From Alistipes sp. (GTDB lineage: Bacteria; Bacteroidota; Bacteroidia; Bacteroidales; Rikenellaceae): a stretch of 64,000 nt of DNA. The DNA lies in assembly GCA_022767745.1 (NCBI GenBank), contig JALENN010000007.1, forward strand, positions 1 to 64,000. Direction: 5' to 3'. Below the pieces are notes generated by a model. That model saw nothing but the letters and a program-made list of their open reading frames with translations. It made no database searches and was not told the DNA's origin. The position numbers and the translations under genes are program-made. Shown in pieces: positions 34,495-44,045 of this stretch (the first letter of the stretch is position 1; each line of letters starts with the position of its first letter).

Positions 34495-36303
34495 ATGAAA
34501 CTACCGTTTTTACCCGCCGTGCTGTCGGCCGTGGCGCTGACGCTGGCATCGTGCACCACGACCTACGACCTTGCCGACTACGGCGTGCGCCCCGACAGCG
34601 GCGAGAATGCCGCGCCTCTTATAAAGGAGGCAATCAGGCAGATACGCACCGAGAGCGGCGGCCGCAACATACGCATCGTGCTGCCGGCGGGCCGCTACGA
34701 CTTCCATGCCGATGGGGCGTCGCAGTGCGAATACTACATCTCGAACCATGACCAGCCCAACCCCAAGTCGGTGGGCATCGTGCTGGAGGACATGCACAAC
34801 GTCACGCTCGAGGGCAACGGCGCCGAGCTTGTCTTCCACGGGCGCATGCTCCCCGTGGCGGTGGTTGACTGCAGCCGCTGCTCGCTCCGCAACCTCAGCA
34901 TCGACTTCGCCAACCCGCACATCAGCCAGGTGCGCGTGGTGGAGAACGATGTCGAGGCGGGCCTTATAACCTACGAGGTGGCCCCCTGGGTAGAGTACGA
35001 GATACGCGACAGCTCGTTCGTGGCCAAAGGCGAGGGGTGGGAGCATGTCCCGTCGTTCGGCATCGCCTTCGAGGGCGACACGCGGCGTGTGATATATAAC
35101 TCGGGCGACATAGGGGTCGGCACGCGCGGTGTTGAGGAGGTTGCTCCGCGCACGATCCGCGCGCCGTGGCGTAATGCGGCGCTGGTGGAGGGTACGGTTG
35201 TGGCGTTCCGAGGCTACGGGCGTCCCGCGCCCGGCGTGTTCCTCTACCGCGACACCGACACCTCGCTTGAGAATGTGACGGTGCACTATGCCGAGGGCAT
35301 GGGTCTGCTGGCACAGGTGTGCGACGGCATCACGCTCGACGGCTTTTCGGTGGCGCTGCGCGGCGACGACGATCCGCGCTACTTCACCACGCAGGCCGAC
35401 GCTACGCACTTCTCGGGCTGCAAGGGACGCATCGTCTCGCGCGGCGGTCTCTACGAGGGTATGATGGACGATGCCATCAACGTCCACGGCACCTACCTGC
35501 GCGTCAGCAGCCGCGAGGACGACCACACGCTCACGGCGGACTACATGCACGGCCAGAGCTACGGCTTCGTATGGGGACATGCGGGCGACGAGGTGCAGTT
35601 CATCGCCTCGCGCACGATGGAGATAGCGGGCGGGCGCAACGTCATAGCCTCGATCGAGGCCGTAGATGCTCCCGTCGACAAGGGTGTGAAGCGCTTCCGC
35701 ATCACCTTCGAGCAGCCGCTCGACGAGGCCATAGGCCGCGGCGGGGAGGCCTTCGGCATCGAGAACCTCGAGTGGACTCCCGAGGTGCTCTTCGCCGACA
35801 ACGTCATCCGCAATAACCGCGCCCGCGGGGCGCTGTTCAGCACGCCGCGCCGCACCGTCGTCGAGGACAACCTCTTCGACCACACCTCGGGCACGGCCAT
35901 CCTGCTCTGCGGCGACTGCAACGGCTGGTACGAGACGGGCGCCTGCCGCGACGTGACCATCCGCCGCAACCGTTTCGTCAACGCGCTGACGAGCATGTAC
36001 CAGTTCACCAATGCCGTCATATCGATCTATCCCGAGATTCCCGACCTGCCCGGCCAGAAACAGTATTTCCACAGCGGCATCGTCATCGAGGATAACGAGT
36101 TCGACACCTTCGACATGCCCATCCTCTATGCCAAGTCGGTCGACGGCCTCGTCTTCCGCCGCAACGTGGTGCGCCAGAACAGCGACTACGGGCAGATGCA
36201 CTGGAATACCCATCGTTTCCTCTTCGAGCGTGTGGCGAACGACGTGATCGAGGGCAACGACTTCCGGGGCGGCGCCGGCGAGTACGACGTGGCGCGCGAG
36301 TAG
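34495..36303 (+). CDS. glaB: GH110 alpha-1,3-galactosidase, GlaB-type lipoprotein
   Basis: A 602-residue predicted lipoprotein (lipobox LTLASC) with a long beta-helix fold. The N-terminal signature YDLADYGVRPDSGENAAPLIKEAIRQI...GRYDFHADGASQCEYYISNHDQPNPKSVGIVLEDMHNVTLEGNGAELVFHG matches family GH110 of Bacteroides. Those exo-enzymes remove terminal alpha-1,3-galactose, both from blood group B structures and, in the GlaB subtype, from linear alpha-Gal epitopes. MMDDAINVHGTYLRV carries a central acidic motif of the family. It implies growth on mucin or other host glycans. The gene ends in a bidirectional terminator shared with mdh. Confidence 0.85.
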   Translation: MKLPFLPAVLSAVALTLASCTTTYDLADYGVRPDSGENAAPLIKEAIRQIRTESGGRNIRIVLPAGRYDFHADGASQCEYYISNHDQPNPKSVGIVLEDMHNVTLEGNGAELVFHGRMLPVAVVDCSRCSLRNLSIDFANPHISQVRVVENDVEAGLITYEVAPWVEYEIRDSSFVAKGEGWEHVPSFGIAFEGDTRRVIYNSGDIGVGTRGVEEVAPRTIRAPWRNAALVEGTVVAFRGYGRPAPGVFLYRDTDTSLENVTVHYAEGMGLLAQVCDGITLDGFSVALRGDDDPRYFTTQADATHFSGCKGRIVSRGGLYEGMMDDAINVHGTYLRVSSREDDHTLTADYMHGQSYGFVWGHAGDEVQFIASRTMEIAGGRNVIASIEAVDAPVDKGVKRFRITFEQPLDEAIGRGGEAFGIENLEWTPEVLFADNVIRNNRARGALFSTPRRTVVEDNLFDHTSGTAILLCGDCNGWYETGACRDVTIRRNRFVNALTSMYQFTNAVISIYPEIPDLPGQKQYFHSGIVIEDNEFDTFDMPILYAKSVDGLVFRRNVVRQNSDYGQMHWNTHRFLFERVANDVIEGNDFRGGAGEYDVARE

Positions 36304-36327
36304 CGGCCTGTGACCCATATAAAACAG

Positions 36328-36361
36328 GAGCGGCGGACCATGATGGCCCGCCGCTCTCTTT
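36328..36361. terminator. Bidirectional terminator between glaB and mdh
   Basis: GAGCGGCGG and CCGCCGCTC form a 9-bp stem. To the right lies TCTTTC for glaB; on the minus strand the stem is followed by CTGTTTTAT for mdh. Confidence 0.75.
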
Positions 36362-36384
36362 CGGTATGTCAGATTTGTACTCGG

Positions 36385-37383
36385 TTACTCGAGGTTGGGG
36401 TTGATCTTGCTCCACTCGGCAACGGGAGGAAGCACACCCATCGAGATGACCTCGTCACGCAGGGCGCAGAGGTGCTCGTAGCTCTTCTTCAGGGCGGCGT
36501 GCTCCTCGGGCAGACCCTCCACGACCTTGTAGCTTACGCCGTCGCGGGTGATAGAGGTCTCCATGGCCATCATTATGTGGTTGAACTCGGGCGTCGACAC
36601 GTACACGCCTGCGGGCCAGCGGAAGGCGGCACCGCCCATGGCTGCGGCGATCATCTCGATCGAGATGTAGGCGGGGCTCTGGAACGACGAGCGGCCGCGC
36701 AGGTCGATGATGTTCTTACCGCCCTGGATTACGCGCTGACGCAGTGCGTCCCAGTCGGCCTGCGGGATCTTGCTGCCGATGAGCTCGGTGAGGGGCGTGC
36801 CCTGCACCGTGGTGGTCGATGCGAATACGGCCATCTGCTCGCCGTGGCCGCCGTAGGTACGGCTGTTGCATACCTCGTCGGGCGAGATGTGGAAATATTT
36901 TGCCAGCTCGCTGCGCAGACGGGTGCTGTCCAGAGCGGCGAGGGTGGTTACCTGCGAAGGCTTCAGACCCGAGTAGATGAGGGTGATGAGGCCCGTGATG
37001 TCGGCGGGGTTGAAGATCACTACCACGTGCTTGACGTCGGGGCAGTAGGTGCGGATATTCTTACCGAGCTCCTCGGCGATGGCGGCGTTGCCCTTGAGCA
37101 GGTCCTCGCGGGTCATGCCGGCCTTGCGTGCGGCGCCGCCCGACGATACGATGTACTTGGCGCCGGTAAGGGCCTCCTTGATGTCAGAGGTGAAGGTTAT
37201 GGCGGCTCCTTCGAAACCGCAGTGGAAGAGCTCCTCGGCTACACCCTCGAGGGCGGGAGCGAAGGGATCGTAAAGGCAGATGTTCGGCGTGAGCTTCATC
37301 ATGAGAGCCGTCTGCGCCATATTCGAGCCGATCATGCCGGCAGCGCCGACGATGGTCAGTTTTTCGTTAGTTAAGTAAGCCAT
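36385..37383 (-). CDS. mdh: Malate dehydrogenase
   Basis: A 332-residue NAD-dependent malate dehydrogenase of the Bacteroidetes type. The nucleotide motif TIVGAAGMIGSN is at residues ~10-21, VVIFNPADITGLI and AALDSTRLRSELAKYF cover the substrate loop and Arg/Asn positions, and the active His is in TYGGHGEQMAVF. It interconverts malate and oxaloacetate, in these fermenters mostly toward malate, fumarate and succinate. It is a single-gene unit with its own promoter and terminator, embedded between glycan-degrading genes. Confidence 0.93.
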   Translation of the reverse strand: MAYLTNEKLTIVGAAGMIGSNMAQTALMMKLTPNICLYDPFAPALEGVAEELFHCGFEGAAITFTSDIKEALTGAKYIVSSGGAARKAGMTREDLLKGNAAIAEELGKNIRTYCPDVKHVVVIFNPADITGLITLIYSGLKPSQVTTLAALDSTRLRSELAKYFHISPDEVCNSRTYGGHGEQMAVFASTTTVQGTPLTELIGSKIPQADWDALRQRVIQGGKNIIDLRGRSSFQSPAYISIEMIAAAMGGAAFRWPAGVYVSTPEFNHIMMAMETSITRDGVSYKVVEGLPEEHAALKKSYEHLCALRDEVISMGVLPPVAEWSKINPNLE

Positions 37384-37418
37384 AACGTCAAAGGTTTATT
37401 ACGTTTTGTATTTCGATG

Positions 37419-37453
37419 CAAATATAATGCTTTTTTTGGTTTTGTTATTCGAA
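37419..37453 (-). promoter_or_regulatory. mdh promoter
   Basis: A perfect TATATTTG on the minus strand (37426-37419) lies 35 bases before the mdh ATG. The -33 region overlaps the right end of a perfect 16-bp palindrome; the nearest TTCG (37453-37450) is 23 bases away. Confidence 0.58.
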
Positions 37454-37458
37454 TAACA
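37443..37458. promoter_or_regulatory. Perfect 16-bp palindrome upstream of mdh, candidate operator
   Basis: TGTTATTCGAATAACA is a perfect inverted repeat without spacer. It covers the -33 region of the mdh promoter and ends 9 bases before the stop codon of the neighbouring glycosidase-like gene. A dimeric regulator controlling mdh is a reasonable inference; its identity is unknown. Confidence 0.5.
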
Positions 37459-37466
37459 GTAAAATA

Positions 37467-38738
37467 TCACTCTTCCCATCCGAACAACAGCATGTCGCCC
37501 GGTTCGACGGCGAGAGTGGGGGCGTAGCGCGAGGCATCGACGCGTGATCCGTCCCCGAGGATACGCTGCACGCCGCGGGCGGTTTCGACCTTGACGCGCT
37601 GCGTGTTGTGCAGGTCGCGGTTGACTATCATGAGGTAACGCTCGCCGTCCTTCTCCAGCAGCGAGACCACGACGCCCTGGCCGTCGGCCTCGACGCTGCG
37701 TATCTGCGGCGGCAGCGAGGCGAGGGGACGCGTCCCCTCGGGTATAGCGTCGCCCGTGTGGCCGACGCTTGCCACGCGCGAGCCGAGGAAGACGCCGCTC
37801 AGGGCCTGCACCTCGGCGTTGAGCTCGCGTATGAGGTCATAGACTTCGGTGCGGCGGTCCGAGTGGTCGATGGGGGCGTTGTGGAAGTTCCACGTCTCGG
37901 TGCCGGGCGAGGTGTAGGTGAAGTACTGTATTCCCTGTGCGCCGTAGGCCAGGTTGCTGAATATCTGCAGGCGGAGCGAGGCGCGCGTGGCGGCGGGATA
38001 GGGGTCGTGCGCCGTCGCGAGGGCGAAGGCCCAGAAGGGGATGCCGGCGCGGCGTGCCTCGGCCGCCACGTCCTCGAGGTTGGCGTAGAACTGCGGCCTC
38101 AGGCCGTCGAAGGTGACGGGGTAGTTGTCGAACGACACCATGCCGAGCCCCACCTCGTCGATGAAGCGGCGCACGTAGTGGGCGTAGCTCTCGGCGTGGA
38201 GGTCGCGCGGCGAGACGTAGTTGGGCAGCAGGTTGAGGTAGAGCATGTGGCTGTCGTCGGCCGAGCGTATGCGGCGCGCCCATGTCGCCAGTTCGGGGAA
38301 GGCGTCGCAGATGGGCTCGTCGCGCAGGAAGTAGCCGGCGTTGTCCTTCTCGCGGCGGAAGCGGCGCACCGTGCCCTCGGGGTCGGAGGCCATCTCGGCG
38401 CAGGTGACGAGTATCTTGACGCCCGTGCCGCGGCAGGCGTCGAAGGCGCGTTCCACCTCCTCGGCCGAGGTGAAGTGCGAGAATGAGATGTTGAATCCGG
38501 CGTCGGCCATCTCGCGGTAGTGTTCGGGCGTGACCTGCTCGCCCAGAAGCGAGTACCACGCGAGGATCGGGAAACGGTCGCCGGTGGGGTTGACATAGCG
38601 ATGGGGCTGCTCGAGGGCGGCCTCCCTGTCGGCGCGCTGTGTGCGGCGCCCCTGTGCCGTCGCGGCGGCGGGTGCCGCGACAGCGGCGGCGAGCATGGCG
38701 GCCGCCGCAAGGCTCAACATTGTGTTCGAGGGTTTCAT
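37467..38738 (-). CDS. Secreted TIM-barrel glycosidase-like protein
   Basis: A 423-residue exported protein (signal peptide MKPSNTMLSLAAAAMLAAAVAAPAAATAQ). The main part has the strand-helix pattern of a clan GH-A type TIM barrel: FPILAWYSLLGEQVTPEHYREMADAGFNISF, GYFLRDEPICDAFPELATW (an acidic residue at the acid/base position), MVSFDNYPVTFDGL, and GIQYFTYTSPGTETW. A small beta domain ends the protein. It resembles Bacteroidetes beta-galactosidase-like or DUF4434-type proteins, but I cannot name the family or substrate. It is the last gene of a minus-strand run that begins upstream at leuS. Confidence 0.68.
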   Translation of the reverse strand: MKPSNTMLSLAAAAMLAAAVAAPAAATAQGRRTQRADREAALEQPHRYVNPTGDRFPILAWYSLLGEQVTPEHYREMADAGFNISFSHFTSAEEVERAFDACRGTGVKILVTCAEMASDPEGTVRRFRREKDNAGYFLRDEPICDAFPELATWARRIRSADDSHMLYLNLLPNYVSPRDLHAESYAHYVRRFIDEVGLGMVSFDNYPVTFDGLRPQFYANLEDVAAEARRAGIPFWAFALATAHDPYPAATRASLRLQIFSNLAYGAQGIQYFTYTSPGTETWNFHNAPIDHSDRRTEVYDLIRELNAEVQALSGVFLGSRVASVGHTGDAIPEGTRPLASLPPQIRSVEADGQGVVVSLLEKDGERYLMIVNRDLHNTQRVKVETARGVQRILGDGSRVDASRYAPTLAVEPGDMLLFGWEE

Positions 38739-38778
38739 ATTTAGGTAGTTTAGGTGTTTCGGGTTGTGCTTACGTCCG

Positions 38779-40071
38779 TTACTCGGCCTGCGTGTCGGCT
38801 GCGGGCAGCGACGGCTCGATGTCGGGCTCGGCGCGCAGTATGCCGCTGCGGATGTCGTCCCAGAGGTCGAACTCGATGACCTGGCATATGTCGAATACCA
38901 TCAGTCCTTCCGTATCGCGCAGGCATACGTACACGGCATCGGCTATGTTGGTCTTGTGCAGCGGCGCGTATATCGTGCCGTAGAGGCGGCAGTCGCCCAT
39001 GATGGCGCGGCGGGCGCGCGCCGCGGCGAACTCTATCGACTCGGGGTCGTCGGGACCGTATATCTTCTCGAGGTATGAGCCGAGCATGAAGCTGTCGAGG
39101 TGCGCGGCGAATCCCGTGCTGTCGTATTCGGTGTTGCACCACTCGTTGGTGTAGGGCTCCTTGTGCAGGGGGAACGAGGCGCTGGCCCAGTTCTGCGCCG
39201 TGCCGAAGAGTCCGTTTATCCACGATGCGGCCCAGTAGCTCACCTCGGTGTCGGGGCGGCGGGCGTGTATCGTCTCGGCTGCCGAGGCTATGAAGCTGCT
39301 GATGACGCCCGCGCGGTAGGCCCACCAGTCGTGGTAGAGCGGGCCGGGGACTACGGCGCCCGAGTCGTCGAAACGGAAGATGTCCTGCGGCCATGACTCT
39401 ACGCTGCGGCCCGTGTGTCGCTCGAAGTCGCGGCGCGAGAAGTCCGAGAAGTCGCCGTACATGTCGGGATAGCGGCAGTAGTCGAGCGACATGCCGTCGA
39501 TGTCGTAGCGCTCGGCCACCTCGCCGATGAACGAGAGGGCGTAGTCGCGGTTCTCGGGCATGGCGGGGTTGAGGAAGGCCGCCACCTTGTCCGTCTGGTC
39601 GCGTATGTCGACCATGCCCTGCGGGGTGTACTCGATGCAGGTGCGGCCCTCGAACGTCTCGGGATCGTCATACACGGGTCCCTGACGGCGTGAGGGCGAC
39701 CCTGCGGCGAAGACCGTGACGCTGGCCGTCACCTTCATGCCGCGGCGGTGTGCCGCGTCGATGAAGTACTGCAGGTAGTCGCGGTCGTGGTGTACGGCTA
39801 CGCTGCCGAGCGAGTCGAAGGTCGGGAGTATGTCGCTGCGGTAGAGCGCCTCGCCCTCGACGGGGCGTACGTCGACGACGATGCGGTTGAAGCCCGCGCG
39901 GCACGCCTTGTCGAGGTAATAGTCGACCGAGTCGCGCACGGCGAAGCGTTCGAGGTTGGCTGCGGCGTCGAACCACAGGTACTTGGGTTTGCCTGCCGAC
40001 GCGCGGGGCGTGTCGTTGCAGGCCGAGGCGGCGAAGGCGGCCGCCAGCAGAATGAGTGCGAGTCGTTTCAT
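38779..40071 (-). CDS. Family-10-like glycosylhydrolase lipoprotein (GHL10/DUF187-type)
   Basis: A 430-residue predicted lipoprotein (lipobox FAASAC); the start is set at MKRLALILLAAAF, 74 codons inside the track ORF. The barrel pattern YYLDKACRAGFNRIVVDVRPVEGEALY...AAHRRGMKVTASVTVF...DIRDQTDKVAAFLNPAMPENRDYALSFIGEVAERYDIDGMSLDYCRYPDMYGDF is that of bacterial GHL10-type proteins, distantly related to alpha-amylase and GH10 enzymes. IDGMSLDYCRYP is the family signature. The substrate is unknown. It lies 40 bases upstream of the TIM-barrel gene and 134 bases behind the acetylesterase-like gene. Confidence 0.75.
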   Translation of the reverse strand: MKRLALILLAAAFAASACNDTPRASAGKPKYLWFDAAANLERFAVRDSVDYYLDKACRAGFNRIVVDVRPVEGEALYRSDILPTFDSLGSVAVHHDRDYLQYFIDAAHRRGMKVTASVTVFAAGSPSRRQGPVYDDPETFEGRTCIEYTPQGMVDIRDQTDKVAAFLNPAMPENRDYALSFIGEVAERYDIDGMSLDYCRYPDMYGDFSDFSRRDFERHTGRSVESWPQDIFRFDDSGAVVPGPLYHDWWAYRAGVISSFIASAAETIHARRPDTEVSYWAASWINGLFGTAQNWASASFPLHKEPYTNEWCNTEYDSTGFAAHLDSFMLGSYLEKIYGPDDPESIEFAAARARRAIMGDCRLYGTIYAPLHKTNIADAVYVCLRDTEGLMVFDICQVIEFDLWDDIRSGILRAEPDIEPSLPAADTQAE

Positions 40072-40205
40072 TGGTATGGGTTGTAAATGTGTATCGGTGT
40101 CGGTGCGGGCCGCCCTGTTATGCAGACGCGCGGCGTGCGGGCCCGGGGGCGTTGCACGTCGCGCGTTTTTGAGCGTAGCAGTTACGCCTGCGGCCTCGGG
40201 TCGCG

Positions 40206-41096
40206 TCACTTGGCCGGGGTCAGGCGTGCGAGGAAGTCGAGTGTCAGCTGCTGCCACAGGTCGCGGTAGCGGAACGACTCCTTGATGCCCCATCCGTGGC
40301 CGCCCTCGGGCAGGATGTAGAGCGATGCGGGTCGTCCGGCGCGTTTCAGGGCGTCGTACATGAGGGTCGAGTTGGCGGGCGGCACGCCGCTGTCGTCGTC
40401 CGAGAGTATGAGCAGCGTTGCCGGCGTTGCTGTGTCGACCAGACGCTCGGCCGACCAGCGCAGGCTCTCCTCGTCGGTGCGGTCGGCCCCGAGCAGGTTG
40501 TCGAACGAGCCGCGGTGGCTCGCCTCGCCCGAGGTGATCACGGGGTAGAAGAGCAGCATGAAGTCGGGACGGGGATCAGCCTCCGCGCCGCTGTATTTGG
40601 CTAGGGCGCCCACTCCCGTCGATGCCGCGAGGTGGCCTCCGGCCGAGAAGCCCATGATGCCCACCTGCCGTGCCTCCTCGCCGTGCGCATACTCCTCGCG
40701 CATGTACCGAACCGCCTCGAGGGCGTCCTCCATGGGCACCTCGGGGTGGCCGTTGGGCATGCGGTACTTGAGTATGGCGGCCGTGATGCCGTGCCGTGCG
40801 AACCAGCGGCCCACGTCGTGGCCCTCATGTCCCATGGCCGCTATCCAGTAACCCCCGCCGGGACATACCACCACGGCCTGTCCCGTGGCCGTACCCTCGG
40901 CCGGACGGTAGATGTAGAGTACCGTCTCGGTGGTGTAACCTATGCGCTGGCTGTCGTCCGACTCCTCGGCACGGGTGATGCCGTTGGAGTGCGGGGCCGA
41001 GGCGTTGTCCCACAGCCTGACCTCGAGGGGCTGCTGCGCCGAGGCATCGAGCGCGGCCGCTATGGCGACGGTGGCGAGTATGGCGGGAAGTTTCAT
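40206..41096 (-). CDS. Secreted alpha/beta-hydrolase, acetylesterase-like
   Basis: A 296-residue exported hydrolase (signal peptide ending LDASA). The oxyanion motif VVVCPGGGYWIAAMGHEG, nucleophile Ser151 in GFSAGG, Asp235 in SDDDSGVPPANS and His267 in PEGGHGWG form the complete site seen in acetyl xylan esterase/AxeA1-like enzymes of gut Bacteroidetes. It probably removes acetyl groups from glycans, which would fit the neighbouring glycosidases and O-acetylated mucin or plant polymers. It starts 19 bases after the leuS stop codon on the same strand, an unusual partner. Confidence 0.8.
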   Translation of the reverse strand: MKLPAILATVAIAAALDASAQQPLEVRLWDNASAPHSNGITRAEESDDSQRIGYTTETVLYIYRPAEGTATGQAVVVCPGGGYWIAAMGHEGHDVGRWFARHGITAAILKYRMPNGHPEVPMEDALEAVRYMREEYAHGEEARQVGIMGFSAGGHLAASTGVGALAKYSGAEADPRPDFMLLFYPVITSGEASHRGSFDNLLGADRTDEESLRWSAERLVDTATPATLLILSDDDSGVPPANSTLMYDALKRAGRPASLYILPEGGHGWGIKESFRYRDLWQQLTLDFLARLTPAK

Positions 41097-41115
41097 CTCT
41101 GCAGGCGTTATGCTG

Positions 41116-43872
41116 TTATATTACTATGTTTATGATCTTGCCCGGCACGACGATCACCTTCTTGGGCGTCTTGCCGTCGAGCCACTTCTGCGCACCCTCG
41201 GCCTTGACGATCGAGGCCTGGATGTCGGCCGGCGTGGCCGAGAGGGGATACTCCTGCTTGAAGCGCAGCTTGCCGTTCACCATGACGGGGTACTCGAACG
41301 AGCTCTCCTCGAGGTGCGACTCGTCGTAGTCGGGGTAGCGGGCGTCGAATACCGAGCCCTCGTGTCCCATCGTCTCCCACAGCTCCTCGGCCAGGTGCGG
41401 CGCGAAGGGTGCTATGAGCACGGCCAGCGGCTCGAGCACGGCGCGCTTGCGGCACTGTCCCAGCTCGTTGAGGCATATCATGAAGGCCGATACCGAGGTG
41501 TTGAACGAGAAGTTCTCGATATCCTCGCGCACCTTCTTGATGGTCTTGTGCAGGCTCTTGAGCTCGGCGGCGGTCGGGGCCTCGTCCGTCAGGGCGAGCT
41601 TGCCCTCGCGGTCGAAGTAGAGGCGCCAGAACTTGCGCAGGAACTTGTGCACGCCGTCGATGCCGTTCGTGTCCCAGGGCTTCGACTGCTCGATGGGGCC
41701 GAGGAACATCTCGTACATGCGCAGCGTGTCGGCGCCGTAGTTCTCGACTATGTTGTCGGGGTTGACGACGTTGTACATCGACTTCGACATCTTCTCGATG
41801 GCCCAGCCGCAGATATACTTGCCGTCCTCGAGGATGAACTCCGCGTCGGCGAACTCGGGGCGCCAGCGGCGGAAGGCCTCAAGGTCGAGCTGGTCGTTGC
41901 GCACGATGTTCACGTCGACGTGTATCTCCTGCGTCTCGTACTGCTGGCGCAGTCCCAGCGAGACGAACTTGTTGGTGCCCACGACGCGGTAGACGAAGTT
42001 CGAGCGGCCCTGTATCATGCCCTGGTTGACGAGCTTCTTGAAGGGTTCCTGCTCGCATACGTAGCCCAGGTCGTAGAGGAACATGTTCCAGAAACGCGAG
42101 TACATCAGGTGACCCGTCGCATGCTCGATGCCGCCTACGTAGAGGTCTACGCTGCGCCAGTACTCGTCCGCCTCCTTCGAGACGAGGGCCTTGTCGTTGT
42201 GCGGGTCCATGTACCGTAGGTAGTAGGCCGACGATCCGGCGAAACCGGGCATGGTCGACAGCTCGAGCGGGTATCCCTCCTCCGTCGTCCAGCCGCTGAC
42301 GCGTGCCAGGGGCGGCTCGCCCTGCTCCGTGGGGCCGAAGTTCTCGATCGGGGGCAGCTCCAGAGGCAGCTTGTCCTCCGATAGCGGGTATGCCGTGTCG
42401 CCCTTGTAGTAGATGGGGAAGGGCTCGCCCCAGTAGCGCTGGCGCGAGAAGATGGCGTCGCGCAGGCGGTAGTTCACCAGACGCTTGCCCAGGCCGCGGC
42501 GCTCAACCTCGTCGAACATGGCGGGGATGGCCTCCTTGACATCCATGCCCGTGAGGAATCCCGAGTTGATCATGCGGCCGCTCTTGGCGTCGTACGACTC
42601 CTTCTCGATGTCGCCGCCCTCGACCACGGGGATGATCTCCAGGCCGAAGTGGCGGGCGAAGGCGTAGTCGCGCGAGTCGTGAGCCGGCACGGCCATGATG
42701 GCGCCCGTGCCGTATCCTGCCAGCACGTAGTCCGATACGTATATTGGGATGTGCTTGCCCGTGAAGGGGTTCACGGCGTACGAGCCCGTCGCTACGCCGC
42801 TCACGCGGCGCGTCTCGGCTATACGCTCGCGCTCAGAGCGCTTCTTCGTCTGCTCGATGTACTCCTCGACGGCGGCGCGGTTTTCATCCGTCGTAAGTTC
42901 CGCAACCCACTCGTGCTCCGGCGCGATGACCATGAACGTAACGCCGAAGATGGTGTCGGGGCGTGTGGTGAAGATTTCCAGCTTGCGGTCCGAGCCCTCG
43001 ATGTCGAAGAACACCTGCGCTCCGACCGAGCGGCCGATCCAGTTGCGCTGTATCTCCTTGAGCGACTCGCTCCACTCGAGCGTGTCGAGGCCGTCAAGCA
43101 GCCTCTGTGCGTAGGCCGTCACGCGCAGCGACCACTGCTTCATGCGCTTCTGCTCGACGGGGTATCCGCCGCGCACCGAAAGTCCGTCCTTCACCTCGTC
43201 GTTGGCCAGCACCGTGCCCAGCTTGGGGCACCAGTTGACCATCGTGTCGGCGCGGTAGGCCAGACGGTAGTTCTGCAGCACCTGCTCGCGGCGCGCCTCG
43301 TCCCACGACTGCCACTCGGCTGCCGTGAACGACATCTCGGTGGTGCAGGCGGCGTCGAGGCCCTCGGTGCCGCTCGTGGCGAAACGCTCCTCAAGGGCGC
43401 TTATGGGCATGGCCTTGCATGCGGTGCGGTCGTAGTAGTGGGCGTACATCTTCAGGAAAGCCCACTGCGTCCACTTGTAGTAGGCGGGGTCGCACGTGCG
43501 TACCTCGCGGTCCCAGTCGAACGAGAAACCGATCTTGTCCAGCTGCTCGCGGTAGCGGTTGATGTTCTGCTCGGTGGTGACGGCGGGGTGCTGGCCCGTC
43601 TGTATGGCGTACTGCTCGGCCGGCAGACCGAAGGCGTCGTATCCCATCGGGTGCAGGACGTTGTATCCGCACAGACGCTTGTAGCGCGAGTATATGTCCG
43701 ATGCTATGTATCCCAGCGGGTGTCCCACATGCAGTCCCGCGCCCGACGGGTAGGGGAACATGTCGAGGACATAGTATTTGGGGCGTGCGGGGTCGACATC
43801 GACGTGATAGGTACGGCGATCCTTCCAACGCTGCTGCCATTTGGATTCGATCTGCTTGAAATTGTAGTCCAT
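41116..43872 (-). CDS. leuS: Leucyl-tRNA synthetase
   Basis: A 918-residue class Ia synthetase. HIGH-type motif HVGH is at residues 48-51 ([16 protein letters not shown]), the KMSKS loop reads [11 protein letters not shown] near residue 695, and the CP1 editing domain contains VFTTRP-like [17 protein letters not shown]. The track ORF is 110 codons too long; the true ATG gives [16 protein letters not shown]. It charges tRNA-Leu and edits non-cognate amino acids. A perfect TATCTTTG box lies 41 bases upstream. Downstream glycan genes on the same strand follow with no terminator that I can see. Confidence 0.96.
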   Translation of the reverse strand: MDYNFKQIESKWQQRWKDRRTYHVDVDPARPKYYVLDMFPYPSGAGLHVGHPLGYIASDIYSRYKRLCGYNVLHPMGYDAFGLPAEQYAIQTGQHPAVTTEQNINRYREQLDKIGFSFDWDREVRTCDPAYYKWTQWAFLKMYAHYYDRTACKAMPISALEERFATSGTEGLDAACTTEMSFTAAEWQSWDEARREQVLQNYRLAYRADTMVNWCPKLGTVLANDEVKDGLSVRGGYPVEQKRMKQWSLRVTAYAQRLLDGLDTLEWSESLKEIQRNWIGRSVGAQVFFDIEGSDRKLEIFTTRPDTIFGVTFMVIAPEHEWVAELTTDENRAAVEEYIEQTKKRSERERIAETRRVSGVATGSYAVNPFTGKHIPIYVSDYVLAGYGTGAIMAVPAHDSRDYAFARHFGLEIIPVVEGGDIEKESYDAKSGRMINSGFLTGMDVKEAIPAMFDEVERRGLGKRLVNYRLRDAIFSRQRYWGEPFPIYYKGDTAYPLSEDKLPLELPPIENFGPTEQGEPPLARVSGWTTEEGYPLELSTMPGFAGSSAYYLRYMDPHNDKALVSKEADEYWRSVDLYVGGIEHATGHLMYSRFWNMFLYDLGYVCEQEPFKKLVNQGMIQGRSNFVYRVVGTNKFVSLGLRQQYETQEIHVDVNIVRNDQLDLEAFRRWRPEFADAEFILEDGKYICGWAIEKMSKSMYNVVNPDNIVENYGADTLRMYEMFLGPIEQSKPWDTNGIDGVHKFLRKFWRLYFDREGKLALTDEAPTAAELKSLHKTIKKVREDIENFSFNTSVSAFMICLNELGQCRKRAVLEPLAVLIAPFAPHLAEELWETMGHEGSVFDARYPDYDESHLEESSFEYPVMVNGKLRFKQEYPLSATPADIQASIVKAEGAQKWLDGKTPKKVIVVPGKIINIVI

Positions 43873-43912
43873 TGTGTTATGTTGATTTTTTGATATATAT
43901 TCAATCGAGGAA

Positions 43913-43920
43913 CAAAGATA
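43913..43920 (-). promoter_or_regulatory. -7 box for leuS
   Basis: A perfect TATCTTTG on the minus strand 41 bases upstream of the leuS ATG, preceded by GTTTTTTGCA. No TTTG is found at the standard -33 distance. Confidence 0.55.
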
Positions 43921-44045
43921 TGCAAAAAACGCCTTTTTTGCACGTAAAAACCGAAAAATAGCCGCCATGCGCCGTGGCTGTGCGCCGCGGTGCGGGCGCG
44001 GGCGGCGTGGCGCGCCGAGCTGGATGTGTGCCGTGTGCGGGCGGG

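Noticed and set aside
34510-36318. 602-aa ORF opposite the GH110 gene
   Set aside because: Mirror frame of a recognised gene, Val/Ala/His-rich, no signal peptide or motif.
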